DNA from: Zarea fungicola
Taxonomy: Eukaryota > Ascomycota > Sordariomycetes > Hypocreales > Cordycipitaceae
NCBI GenBank assembly: GCA_900169235.1
Contig: FWCC01000278.1
Location: 1 to 64,000 of the forward strand
DNA length: 64,000 bases
Reading direction: 5' to 3'
Part shown: positions 44,013 to 56,498 of the stretch, piece by piece
How the letters are laid out: each line of letters starts with the position of its first letter
Numbering within the stretch: position 1 is the first letter of the stretch
Position numbers and translations under genes: made by a program
Notes under the pieces: model-generated
Database searches by the model: none
The model's input: only the letters and a program-made list of their open reading frames with translations
What the model was told of the DNA's origin: nothing

Positions 44013-45421
44013 ATGGTGATTGCATACCGAGCTGCGCGTCTGTTGGTGAACAGTACCGCGGAGATTATTGAGGATGGCGCCGTTCTGATCGAGGGAGAGA
44101 CCATTGTTAGCGCTGGAGCCTGGAACAGTCTCGGTGCGGATTTGGAAAGCAGCATAACCGTCAAGGACCTCGGGGATGTGACACTGATGCCCGGGCTTTT
44201 CGACTGTCATGTAATTCCTTCTTCATTCCATGGTCGAAACAATGCGACGATAATTAACAGCGCTTTGGCAGGTTCACCTCCAATTGGATCCTACGGCGTT
44301 GAGTACGACAAAGGTGGAATTGAGCGACCAGGACCTTCTTCCGCTCATGGCAAAGCACGCTACCAAACTACTGGACGCCGGCGTGACCAGCGCAAGGGAC
44401 CTTGGATCCCGAGGTCTCACAGCCATCACCATCCGTGATCGAATCGCCCGGCACGAGATTCCCGGCCCTCGCATCCAGTGCGCCAACGCGCCGCTTACGG
44501 TGCCCGGTGGCCATGCCTGCAGCATGGGAGGCGAATGCATCGGTGTGGATGCGTGCAGGCAAATGATTCGGAAGCACAAGGCCGACGGCGCAGACCTTGT
44601 CAAGGTTATGTCGACGGGTGGGTTTTTGACGCCCGGTACACACGTCTGGGAGGCGCGCTATTCACAGGAAGAGATGAACGCCATGTCGGACGAGGCGCAT
44701 GCGTGCGGATTGCCCATTACGACCCACGCCATCGGCACACAGGGGATTGCGAGAGCAGTGGAAGCCAGGTTCGACTGCATAGAGCACTGCTCGTTCTTGT
44801 CCACAAATCGCAGGGCCGAGTTTGAGCCCGAGATTGCAAAGAGAATGGTAGCAAACAATGTTTCTGTTTGCCCAACTGTAAGTCTGCATAAATTCCTCTC
44901 GTCTTGTATCTGCCAGGTTTTAATAGCCTTGATTGTAGATGAACACGGCATGCAGCCACGACAACTACTTCTGTCCATGGGATGCCCGTGAAGCGGTCAT
45001 TGATGTTTTGGCGTCCCTTCGCAAGGCGGGTGTTAATATCGTGGTCGGGACTGACTCAGGCATCGGGCACTGCCATTTTGAAAGATACGCCGACGGGCTC
45101 TTGGCAATGGCCGATGCTGGATTTTCTAACCGAGAAATCATTGCTGCCGCCACCGAACGGGCGGCAAAAATCTGCGGGCTGGAGGGTGTTACTGGGAGAA
45201 TTGAGAAGGGTTTGGTCGCTGACCTTGCCGCATTTGCCGGGAACCCATTGGAGGATCTCAAGTCATTCGAGTGTCCTAGGTTTGTTCTGGCTCGAGGGGA
45301 AGAGTATCAACAACAGCCAATACCCCCCCGCGAAGACTTGACTGAGATTAAGGGCCAAGTCTTGAAGATGTTACGAGGAGGTGCCGGTATTGTGGACAAT
45401 CCAGTAGAAAATACGGCATGA
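44013..45421 (+). CDS. Amidohydrolase (imidazolonepropionase/prolidase-like metal hydrolase)
   Basis: Three exons (44013-44210, 44272-44877, 44939-45421) give 428 residues. Metal-binding features of the amidohydrolase superfamily appear in order: FDCHVHL (the HxH is split by the first intron), DLVKVMSTGG with a Lys that may be carboxylated, PITTHAIGTQG, CIEHCSF and VVGTDSG (Asp). An N-terminal beta-sandwich half (LLVNSTAEIIEDGAVLIEG) and C-terminal GRIEKGLVADLAAF complete the fold. Such enzymes hydrolyse cyclic amides, dipeptides or related bonds; the substrate is not predictable. It has no signal peptide, so it is cytosolic. In this group it could open a lactam-type ring. Confidence 0.85.
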
Positions 45422-45984
45422 ATACATTTGCATTGCTCTACCAGAATTCCTGTACGAAATTATTGACTGTAGCAATGAAGCCCATCCTGCGACAGGTTGA
45501 AATGGGTGAAGATTAGACGCTTAAAATAACCTTGACTTAATTCTATTTCTCGACCTGGCGCACAGCTGAGATAATTCCTTTAATGGATGCTCCGTATTGT
45601 GACGGTTTAGAATGCCACTACCGTGCTATTTACATAATGTATTCACGACCTTATGCTGCCATGGACCCGAATCAAGGCCAATAGTCTTCGTTCAATCAAA
45701 TACTTGTTTCCTCCTCGTTCGCCGCTCTGTTAGTGCTGCACTAACCGTCGAGTTAGTTGATTTTAGCAGCGGTTTCGGTCAATTGCAGCGGAGCGAGGTC
45801 AACCCACAGTGGCTTTCCGGACCTCACCCGGCGCCCGCCAGCTCATCACAGTGCCAAGAGTATAAGCAAGGAGACATGAATATGGCGGGGTTCCGTTCGT
45901 GGTAGTCTTCAATGGCAGAATCTACAACCGAACGTGTACCAACTTTCTACAGCACCAACTACATTTCCGTCCCATACCGCGATA
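45422..45984. other. Intergenic
   Basis: No gene supported; promoter of the dienelactone-hydrolase-like gene at the 3' end. An in-frame ATG at 45912 is closed by a stop at 45993. Confidence 0.4.
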
Positions 45985-47391
45985 ATGTTTGCGCCTAGCA
46001 CAGATCCTGCACCAGCATTGCCTGTCCTGGAGCTGAAGGAAATTCGACAAGGGATCAATGTGATTCCAGCACTCTCACGAGCCGGACATGGGCCAGGTCT
46101 CATAACACTGGTCCCAGATTCCACTTCTCAGCTGCTGATATCAGACGGCGCCCCGTGGCCGAGCTTAAAATGGGCCGAAGAGGGTTATGTTGTCGCTGAA
46201 ATCCAGGCATGTGCTCTTCAGTCTGAACCATCGGAGGCTGCCTTGTCGTCTGCCCTGCAGGGCCTTGAAGGATGCGACCGGTGGGATTCGCAACATGATA
46301 TTGGCATGGTTGGTGTGTAGACCAAATCATCTTAATTTAAAAAAGAAGACAAAAATTAACAATTTTCAGTCTATAGTCCGACCTTGTGGAAGCTTGTAGA
46401 GCCAGTTTTGACATTATTCCCTAAAATTGTGGCCGTGGTCAATTATGGGGATGCGAGCAACACGGTAGACTCGCCAAACGTGTCACTCCCAATTCTACAA
46501 CACTTGGCAGGAAAAAACGGGGAGACGCCTGAACAAAAACGGGAATCTGCCAAATCATATCACTACCCAGCGGTGAAAAGCCACCAATTTGCTCTCCCGC
46601 TCCACGAACACTTCAACTACGCAGCCGAATCAGTATCCCACTCTCGAAGCTTGTCATTCCTGAAGCCACTGTTGAAGGGTCCCTACTTTGACCTCGAGAC
46701 CATCTGGGAAGAACACACTCACTATGAGTTCACTGACCGCTCGCCAGAGCACACCATGAGCACAATGGTTCAGGAACCATACGTGAATCATATTCCAACA
46801 GTAAGTAGCGTCGCATTTGCGCCGTGTAGCAGACTGCTGACACCGCCATGTAGTTGACAGGCGGTATTGGACGTTCAAATCTCACAAAATTCTATCGGGA
46901 GCATTTCATCTTCCAAAACTCGACAGATACAGAAAATGAGCTCATCAGCAGAACCATCGGAATCGACCGCATCGTTGACGAGTTTATATTCAAATTTACG
47001 CATGACCGAGAGATTGACTGGTTGTAAGTGCCCAAGCCCACGAAGCGCTGTCCTACTCGAATCATTTCCAACATTTTCTAACATTTTCAGGCTACCTGGA
47101 GTCCCTCCGACCTATAAAAAGGCAGAAGTTCCAATGACCGCAGTCGTCAATATTCGTGGGGACCGGCTGTACCATGAGCACATTGCATGGGACCAGGCTG
47201 GGCTATTGCGACAGCTTGGCTTGCTCCCAGAGTATTTGCCATTTCCATACAAAGTTGGGAGTGATGAATCAGAGGCCGACCGGGTGGAATATCGTGTACC
47301 AGTTCTTGGGCTTGAATCGGCCAGCAAGATGAGGGAGAAGAATTCCGTTCCCTCCAACGAGATGTTCAGCTACAGTACTCGCAAAGCTTAA
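45985..47391 (+). CDS. Dienelactone-hydrolase-like protein with NTF2-like C-terminal half
   Basis: Four exons (45985-46312, 46370-46800, 46854-47023, 47091-47391) give 409 residues. The first half has the alpha/beta-hydrolase-like pattern of fungal proteins annotated as carboxymethylenebutenolidase (GPGLITLVPDS, LKWAEEGYVVAEIQA). The second half (YFDLETIWEEHTHYEF, TMSTMVQEPYVNHIPT, LTGGIGRSNLTKFYREHF, NIRGDRLYHEHIAWDQ) is the NTF2/SnoaL-like part always fused to it in this fungal family, ending near NSVPSNEMF. The classic DLH nucleophile motif is not evident, so catalytic activity is uncertain. An alternative start could be upstream through an intron, since the N-terminus is slightly short. 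Confidence 0.75.
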
Positions 47392-48003
47392 CCTTGGCGA
47401 CGCGACCAGCAAAATAGTTGGATTCAAGGAAACAAAATATCCGGGAGTGACATTTGGCCGCTTTAGTCAGAAATTTCAGGTCTATGAATACAGAAATGTA
47501 GTGAATAGGTTGGTCATTACTAGCAACACCTAGTTTAAATACTAAACGTGGTATTACAAGATCCAATGACGGGATGGACTTTTGCATTGGTGGCGTCTCA
47601 AGTTTGCTCCCTAAAAATAGGGTGCTTATGGGCGTGCCTACTATGAGTATGGAACAACTGGTTACTAACTCCATGTCACCTTTACTCCATTTTGCCTTAG
47701 ACGACGGGCTATGGAACAAAACTTTAGCCCGACAAATCTCAACTACATAATGCCGGGATCATTCAATCAGATCCTTTCGGCCGTGACCAGTTCGGAAGCT
47801 AGTAACCACGCTTGACGGAGTAGCAGCGCAGCGTGCGGGGCCGTGGGTGGTTCAGCGGACGGAACTCAGCCGTAAAGCCTATTCAAGTTTACATTCACAT
47901 CCTGTAGGCATTCGCTGACTTGAACTGCTTAAGATTGGCTTGTGGTGTTTGTGAAATCGGCAATCCTTCCTCACTAGACGCAGTTGACAATAGGGTTCAC
48001 GCC
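47392..48003. other. Intergenic, aminotransferase promoter
   Basis: No gene; short open frames without domain content. Confidence 0.4.
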
Positions 48004-50000
48004 ATGGGTAACCTTTCAAGTCCTACAGAGGCAGTAGATTTGTCTCACCATATCAACAAGAGAAGCAAGGCGCGGCATCCATCGCCTTTGAAGGATATTA
48101 TCAAATTTATGAACCAGGATGGTATGATTAGCCTGGCTGGAGGTAAGAATGTTCTTTTGTTTTACGTCAAATTGATACAGGAGACTTACAGATTCTCAAA
48201 TAAAGGACTACCCCATCCGTCCTTATTCCCTCTGCAGTGTGTCACCTTTGAATGCCCAGCACCCACCGCTGTGCCGACGAACGAGTCTAGACCACAAGAG
48301 GAACTTTTAACGTTGCGATTGGGTCGCAACGGGCCGCCTGGAGATTTGAGTCTGGAACAGTTTATGCAATACGGTACAACAGCCTACACATGAGTGTTTC
48401 TGTCGTGCTTCAGTTTAGAATCTTCTCTAATGTATTCTAGGTTCCGGTGCGGGCAATAGCGAGTTAGTTGCCCTAGCTCGAGCGCTGACTGACCGTCTTC
48501 ACGCCCCTCCTTACCGATACGACTGTTTACTGCACCCTGGTAACACCAATGCCTGGGCCAAGGTTGTCGGTTTGTTATGCGAAGAGAACGAAAATATTAT
48601 TGTTGATGAATATGTATATCCATCGGCCCAAGCTCTCTGGATTCCCATGGGGATCAAGGCGGTCCCTGTAGATGCCGATGCGGAGGGAATGCAGGCAGAC
48701 AAGCTGGAGGAGATGCTAGCCAACTGGGATGACAGCGGAAAACGGGGTAAACGACCGCATGTGTCAGTATAATCCCGGTGGTAATGACCTGGCGCTCTGA
48801 TTACCAAGTACATAAGCTGACTTTCTTCTTTCTTCTTATCCAGGGTTTACATTGTACCAGTCGGCTCAAATCCAACTGGCCTCTCCATTTCGAAACGCCG
48901 ACGACAGGCACTATACGATGTTTGTGTAAAATATGGTGATTAAATCACTCGATCAACTGCACTTCCATCTTTCATCGCTAATCCAAGATTAGACATGATT
49001 ATCGTCGAAGATGATCCATATTACTGCCTCCAATACCCTCCTTACAAACCGAACGCCGCCGATGCGACAGTAGACAGTACAGCTGTACCCTTACCGACAG
49101 ACGAATTCGTTGCATCGCTCATCCCATCGTTCCTCTCTATGGACCGGCAGGGTCGTGTGATTCGCCTCGAATCCTTCTCCAAAACACTCTTTCCCGCGCT
49201 GCGGCTTGGCTACTTTATTGCCAACCCGGTTTTTATCGAACGCCTTCTGCGCGCGAGCGAAGTAGAGACCCAAGACCCGTCTGGGTTGAGTCAACTGTTT
49301 GTGCTGCAGCTGCTGCGGCAATGGACCATTGATGGCTATATCGGATGGCTACAGACCTTGCAGTCGCAGTATCGCGAACGACGAGACTGGCTTCTTGGGG
49401 CAGTTGCCGAGAACTTTGAGTTGATGGAAGCCGACACAGGCAGCACATGCGGAACAAGCAAGGAGTACAGGGCATGCATTCGAGGCTCAGACGGCAGCGT
49501 GAAGCCCGTCTTCAGTTTCGTGGATCCAACGGCGGGCATGTTTCTCTGGACAAAATTTGATCTGCGAGCTGTATCGCGCTTCTCTGAGCTCTCGAGCAAG
49601 CCAGACATTAGTGATCCGGAGCAAACCTTTGCCGATGAGTTGTGGAAGGCTTGGTGCAGTGAGCTGGTACGTCACACAGCCACCTGCTCATATAAAATTC
49701 CGGAAATGGTACGCACGAATACTTGAGGCTCTTACTAAATTTTCGACTTTATTAGATTCTGGTTACCCCCGGGTCGTACTATCATCCCTGGCAAGGCCCC
49801 GAGTTCACTGCAACGGCAGCGCGCGGCGCGGAGGCAGGCACATGTGATTTCCGGCTGTCATTCGCTACACCGACGGTAAGATGAGAACCTGAGATGAGAA
49901 AAGAGTCAAAGTATCGAATGCTAACTTACACGAATAATAGAAGGAACAGATCGAACTTGGTGTGCATCGACTTCGCATGGTGGTCGGAAGGTATTGGTGA
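48004..50000 (+). CDS. PLP-dependent aromatic/2-aminoadipate-type aminotransferase
   Basis: Seven exons (48004-48142, 48206-48373, 48441-48762, 48844-48935, 48993-49666, 49756-49875, 49941-50000) give 524 residues with consistent phases. It has the fold-type I layout of ARO8/kynurenine aminotransferases: ISLAGGLPHPSLFP near the N-terminus, YGSGAGNSELVALA, HPGNTNAWAKV (Asn for PLP), VYIVPVGSNPTG, IIVEDDPYY (Asp for the pyridine N), LESFSKTLFPALRLGY (the PLP Lys) and C-terminal SFATPTKEQIELGVHRL. It moves amino groups between amino acids and 2-oxo acids. In this setting it might aminate an aldolase product, or start breakdown of an amino acid. Confidence 0.9.
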
Positions 50001-51202
50001 TTAGCTATGTGTCGGATTTAGCTCAATTCTGTAATTCCGAACCATGTCACTTTCAGCGTCTTGGCTAGGACCACATACTACTGCCCAAATTGATTATTAC
50101 TTCTGTCCATGTTCTGTCCCATAGTTCCCTCAACATTTGCTAATTGGTTTCAAACACTATGTGACTACGGATAGCCAGAACATCGCCTTCAACAAGAGAA
50201 ATGTAGCGTGTTCGGGGTCACTGCCGCCAAAGTGCGGGTAGAGCACTCCGGATAGAGCACCTGTGTGGCGTAATAAGAGTCTACTGACGGGCGCCAGGGC
50301 TGGGTTGCCATGACTCAGTGCATGGCGCCATCTGGTTAAGTATAGCCGGGATATTGTTTTAGTGCATGCATGGCAGTCGTTAGCTGAAGCCTACGAAGGA
50401 ATCTAAATGGCAATGATTGCAGAGAATTACATTTTCCTTTGACACATGACGCAAGTATTACGCATTAATTTGTAGAGTTTGTTTGATGGCGTCACAGTCC
50501 GAACAACACGGCTTGCTTTGTCGACCAGCCCGTTACATCTTTTGGTTCTAAGCTTAATTTTGCCTCCAGCCCCAAGGCATCCTGCACTTGCACTTATGAG
50601 TGAAGACTCAAGGACGTACTAGGATGGTAGAAGAAGACGCACTATTTGTACAAAATGCGGAAAGCAAGTAATAGAAAGGAGAGTGATGAGATGGCCATGA
50701 TCAAATGTTTTAGTTCAAGTTCAGTAATATTTTAATAGAGTGTATTAACGGTTTTCTCTTATAGAGCCTCATACAAGGTTGCATCGAGAAGCTACAGGGG
50801 TCCCGGCAGAATATCCGATAAGAAGGCGAAACTTAGCCCACCATACGGCGTAGCACGGAGTAATATTAGTTAAAGACCCGGTATGCTTTAAATATACTTC
50901 CCCGCATCGATACGGGGACGGAAAGCCCGACGTGAGTGATGGCATTTGTAAGTTGCCTCTAACTAGTTACTTTAACTAGTCTCTTCAGGGCACGACCGAG
51001 GGTCCGAGGGTCCCAGACCCTTAGCCGCACCGAGTTCGCTGCCAAGGGAGTTGAGTTGTCGTTGCGATTCACTGCACAATTGTCAAGCTGCCATCTTCCA
51101 ACAAGCTGACTCCTGTGTCTAAATATTCACCCTTGATATTATCTGTTGCGCCGTAATCACCGACTATTCACGGCATCCGGAGCCTTTGGTAAATCAGTAA
51201 TC
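50001..51202. other. Intergenic, promoter of the second regulator
   Basis: No gene seen in 1.2 kb. A GGTCCGA is present at 51001-51007, followed by an overlapping GAGGGTCCC. Confidence 0.45.
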
Positions 51203-53566
51203 ATGTCCACAGCGTCGACTCATGCTCCTAGTAAAGTCTGGAGGGCGTGTGAGCGGTGCAGAAAGCGCAAGGTAGAGGAGGACACCTCAGTCTCGGATTG
51301 ACAATAGAGTGGCTAATAGAGGATAACAATAGATCAAATGCGACGGCAAGGAACCATGCAGCACTTGCAACTCCAAGTGCCTGCCATGTGAATTTCCCGC
51401 CGCCAACGACAATGCCGCCATGACCCGCCAGTACATGCCTGTTTTTGAGGCGCACCGCCAGCGCGTTGATGCGCTCTGCGAGAAAGTCGAAGCCCTCTTG
51501 GATCAACTGACTCCGCTTGCCAACTTGGCAGTCGCTCTCCCCAAGCACTCTTCAGCATCCGAAGTGCCAAACAGCATTGAGAGCCCACTGATGGAGCACC
51601 TAGGACTGGCGGCCAATGCCTTGAACGACGTCCCGATGCACCAACCTGACAGTGCCAACTACCTATTTGACAGTAGTGATGATGACGAGTCCACGTGCTA
51701 TACTGCTTCTTTCAGCGACGACGATAACCTGGCCATGGACTCGTATGGCAAATTTCGCTATGTCGGCGGCGCCCCCAACAAGCTGCTGATTGAAGCAGTC
51801 CGTGCCACTTCCCAGACACCAGATTATTCACAGAATCCCTTCCTACCACCAGCCTCGCAGCCAACCTCTTCAAAAATGAGTGAAAAGCTTACCGTGGAGC
51901 CATTACCCTTCTTCACTCCGGGGCTTGTATGGCCCAAACTACCATACCTGCCCTCGCCGGAAGATGTGCCGCGACCGCCAAAGTACCTTGCCGACGTATT
52001 AATCAACGCATTTTTCGACCAAATGAACGACCTATTTCCGGTTATATACAGGCCTCGTTTTATGCAACAATATCACAGTATGATGAACTCCGGCTCCGGC
52101 CCAGGCGCCAGCCCAGAGTTTCTGTCCGTCTTCTTCGCCGTCTGTGCATTCTCATCCAGTCTCATTGCGCAGCTTGCCGGGCCACGGTTCTCTGGCATGG
52201 AGTTTTACGAAAAGGCAGTGGTTTTACATTACGCGAGTACTGGGAGGAGCTCCATCGAGCAAGTACAGAGCTTGGCGCTCTTGTCATTATGTGCTGCTCG
52301 CTGGAACACATCGGCGCAGAGCTGGAAATTTGCGGGCCAAGCCGTTCGCGCCGCCCAGGATATTGGACTGCACGTTGGACTTGTAAGTTGTTCAACATTA
52401 TAACGTTTCCCTCTCTGGTGCCAATGCTGACGTTCATCTCACAAGTGCCTTCCCGAGGATGGGCTCGATGAGGCGGCTGCCAAAGAACAAGCCCGATGCA
52501 CCTGGTGGGCTGTGGCGACGCTTGACTGCATCATGTCACTGACTCTCGGGAGACCAATGATTGGGCTAAACTCCAGCAGCACCTGCCCGCTACCTACTGG
52601 CCTCGCCGATGGTCAACTAGAGCGGTCTGGTGCCTCTGTTGGTACCTCGGCCAATGGTAGGTCTCTAGGCGGCTTCATCGCCTTTGGGCGCATTTGCGCC
52701 ATTATTTCCAAAATCGGCAAGATTCGCAGAAGAGAGCGACGCATCGCGCAAATGCAGAGCCCCAGGCGATTGAAGCTCCTTGAGGCCAAGCGACGGGTTC
52801 AGCAAGAGCTTCATGAATGGAAACTGGGGCTCTCCGACGAGATTGCCTTTGAACCTGAAATTCTGCCACCGACCTCCATTTCGACTAGCAATCAAACTAT
52901 GCGCGCAGTAATATCTGTCATGTATTCCGCTGCGGCGATGCACCTTCATGGGTATGTGTTGCACTCACAGTCCACGCAGGAGTTTGGAGCTAATTTCCGT
53001 GAATGTATTGTAGCGGGTCGCCAAAGGCCTTCGAAATGGAAAGTATGACTGATGGAAAGGAGTATTACGATACTTTTGAACTGTCGATTCAAAGCGCCCA
53101 GGACTGCATACGGGCAGCGGAGCATCTACACAAACATGTGCCACCGAGCCACTACCTAACGGCTTGTGTTCACCAAGTCACACTAGCAGGGCTACTACTG
53201 TGCGTCGATGCTCATTTCAGAGTGTACTCTTTCCCAAGTATCCCGACCTCACGTTAACATTTTCCATGCAGGTTCCGCAGCGCACCGACAGCCTCCTGCC
53301 AACAGGAGATCGATGACAGTCTCACGAGCTGCATCGCTGCCCTGTCGACACTTGAAGCAGTTTGGCCCCCGGCGCAACGAAACGCGGGTATTCTAAAGCA
53401 TTTGCTGAATCGGAAAACTGATGATTCCATGAGCGATGGTCTATTGGACATGCTCAATTATTCAAACCAGATGGGGGACCCGCTCTCATCGACGTTTCCG
53501 TCTCTACCCATGGACAGCCCTGGCAGTGGTCTATTAGGCGACATGATGAATAGCCAAATGCGCTAA
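51203..53566 (+). CDS. Zn2Cys6 transcription factor of the second gene group
   Basis: Five exons (51203-51271, 51333-52382, 52446-52951, 53014-53199, 53272-53566) give 701 residues. The zinc cluster is completed by splicing: CERCRKRKIKC, DGKEP, then CSTCNSKCLPC. A coiled heptad region (QRVDALCEKVEALLDQL) follows for dimerisation. The fungal transcription factor domain is recognisable: INAFFDQMNDLFPVIYRPRFMQQY, QDIGLHVGL and EQARCTWWAVATLDCIMSLTLGRPMI. It is located between the aminotransferase and two permease genes, a usual position for the pathway-specific activator of a catabolic cluster. Confidence 0.9.
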
Positions 53567-53791
53567 TTTAAATTTGTCATGCTGCCGAAGCACCCTTGAA
53601 GCAAGTCTACATGCAATAATCTGCTACTTTGAAGGTTTTCGCTTTCTGGATCCAGTATTATACCAGCACCACGAGCACTTTAAAATCTCGCCGGGGACAC
53701 AGTACATTCTTTAACCAAGCAAATAGTACCAGTTAATAAACTCTTCATACTAGTCAGATTTATCTGCTGCATGCGTCACTACAGCAATTTC

Positions 53792-55753
53792 TCAATAACT
53801 ATATCGAAAATGGACATTTTCGTAATCCGTCATGTCCGACTCGGCGTTGACGGCACCTTGATGCTTCGACTCTTCTGGTGTGAGACCCATCTCCGCCACC
53901 AGGCGGTCCCGGCGCTTGTTCTGCCACAGATCTGTGAGGTCATTAGTACAAGGCCATATTCGGGTTCACGCTGTCAACTTACAATAGGTTCGCCAGGCAA
54001 ACATAATCACAAACTCCAAGCCGTACATGGCGGAGCAGATGATGATGGCCGGAATGTATCGCGGCGCGTCTTTGGCCTGGAAGACTTGCGCGCCGATGCA
54101 ATTGCCGGCACAGTAGGCGATGAAGAGCACTGTACCAGTCGCCGACTTTTTTGTGCGGCCGGCAATGTTGGACGGGACCAGTGTCCAAATCACTTTGAAG
54201 GCATCAGCATCCATGTGCGGCAGTGTCATGCGCATTTAAAATCTCGAGGTTTACTTACATGGTCCGGCGACATTGCCAATCACGGTGATGAGGTAGCAGC
54301 CCCAGCGTGCCCACAGCAAACCCTGCCGAGGAAGCAGAGCTAGAGCAAGCATCCCGGCGAATGCAGGGACAACCGATGCCATCAAGACGAGAACTAGCCG
54401 AATACTGTCAGCATTTTGTCGTCGGAATACACATGTCTGGGCTACCTATCGACTTACAGCGAATTCCTGGGAATTTCAAGTTTAGGTATCCCGCTGTGAG
54501 AAATACAATGATGGATAGCGACTGCTGTGGGATTTTTCCCTTGACAATGGTGTCGAGAGGTGTAAAGCCAAACGAGACATAGACGAGGTTACCAAACGAC
54601 GTCGTGCCACCGTTCGGGATGTTGTTCACCAGGACGAGAAAGAATAGAAAGTAGGTCTGGGGATCTTTAAAGGTGGTGACCACCTGGTCCCATTTCCACG
54701 GCTGTTTCTGGGCATCGGTGCCGGTCTGGCCCTTGACAATGCGAGCCTGCGCAATGCGCTTTTCCTCGGCCGTCAGCCAGCGCACTTCGCTCGGGGTGCC
54801 AAAAATGAAGTAGGTGACAACGGAGAGGACGACGGTGAGGGCGCCGAGGAACAGCGAAATGCCCTTCCACGGTGCAAGCCCGGTCGGGTGCTGCTTGGCG
54901 TGGGTGCCGATACCATAGTTGATTACTGCGTATTTGTCAGTACATTCATTACTGTATCCTGTATCGAAGTGCGGAACCACAAGTCTTACAGCTGGTCAAA
55001 AGATCCATTCCAGCATTTGCGGTGCTCCAAATAAGAGACCGGTGGGCATGTTCAGAAGTAGTGTAGAATGTGCTCGTAATGTACACGAGTGCAGGATACG
55101 TTGTGCATTCTGCTGCTCCTTGCAAAAATCGTATTATCATCAGATCGGTAAAGTTTTTGGCAGCAGCGACGCAGAAGACCAGTATTCCTAGCATCAAAGA
55201 TGTATTGTCAGCATCAAGTCTTTAAAGCATCGTCGTGCACAACTCACCCCAAATGAACATGCAGACCGCGACAGTCGGACCAACACTGACACGTTGGAGA
55301 ATATAGTTGCCAGGAGCCTCGGCGACGAGGAAGGCAATGTAAAAGATTGAAGTGAGCCCTGAATAAACTCATTAGCAAGGGAGCTTGTGACGTGACGTGC
55401 CATTGCCTACAAGAAAACTGCTGTCCTTTGAGGTGCGTATCCTTGATCAGGCCAAAAGTGGCCTGCGTAGACACGGATACTTTGTCCGCGTACTGGGCTC
55501 CAGAGCAGATCTAGAGCACAGAAATCAGCTTGTCAATACTTTAGATGAACAATTTCGAGCGTCCTCAGTCATGTTCTACTTACCCACATGAGCGGCAGCA
55601 ATATCCAGTCCACCTTGCGGAGAACCCTATTATATTGCTCCTCGGTGAACTCATCTGCAGCATTCACCATGTCCGCCGCCTCAATCTCCTCGATAGGATC
55701 AGCTTTGCTGTCCCTTCCAGTAGCGGACACATTTTGTTTCTCGGTATCCTCCA
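53792..55753 (-). CDS. MFS permease, Dal5/allantoate-nicotinate family
   Basis: A multi-exon gene on the - strand from ATG 55753 (MEDTEKQNVSATGRD) to a stop at 53792. A long cytoplasmic N-terminus leads to VLRKVDWILLPLMW, the first membrane segment typical of the anion:cation symporter family. Then come FGLIKDTHLKGQQFS, IIRFLQGAAECTTYPALVYITSTFYTTSEHAHR (loop 4-5 signature, spread over introns), a central RWLTAEEKRIAQARI, and the second six segments. It ends WQNKRRDRLVAEMGLTPEES. It should import small organic anions such as allantoate, nicotinate or related acids. Exon borders inside were not all fixed, so only the outer limits are given with confidence. Confidence 0.8.
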
Positions 55754-56498
55754 TGTTGGTTGTGAGGTTCAGCACTGAGTTGAATCGACGAAAACTGGTG
55801 CTTCGGTATATATGAGACACGAATTGGCGGGCTGGCAAGATTTTCCTGCTGTCTTGACGAGCTTTAAGAAGTCGAGATTGGTGGGACCAGGCGAGTGTAT
55901 TTACATGCCCATCCCCATACCCCGGAAAATGGTTATCTTCGGACGCGGTCCGTTGAGGAGATGGCCACAGATGCTAATCTGTGGAGAAGCATGGTTGCGA
56001 TGGGATGAAATTACCACATGGCTGGCGATTCCTTTGGCAACCAGGACGGCAAGTGAAAAACGTGGTGCTCATCGGCACTATTCTCAGCCCTCGCTCCGAG
56101 GTCCGACCGCGACTCCAACGCCGGAGCGCCACGCCAGTTCAGGGAGTCTGGGGTATTCCGGTGGGGTGAAGATGCGCTGTTAGTGGGCTGAGAATAGCTA
56201 CTGAGTCGTTGTCGTCAACATTTTAACTTTGGGTTGTTCCGCTATGGTTTCTTGTAGGGTACCTTGCCGACTCATGCCGCCGCTAGTTGTTCAACCTAGT
56301 GAGTTGGTTTATGAATTGGCAGCTTGCATGAGTGTAGCTGGAAACATGAGCCATGGTCTAGGTAACTTTCTAGTATACTAATGGTAACGGATTCACAATG
56401 AGATCATCTGCTTCATAGTACAGAAATAGATGGCGAATTCAATTCTTTCAAATTTGTAAAAATGCACTCATTAATCATCCTCAAAGTATGTAAATGCC
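55754..56498. other. Permease promoter and aldolase 3' flank
   Basis: No gene. GGTCCGA is at 56100-56106, about 350 bases upstream of the permease start. Confidence 0.45.
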
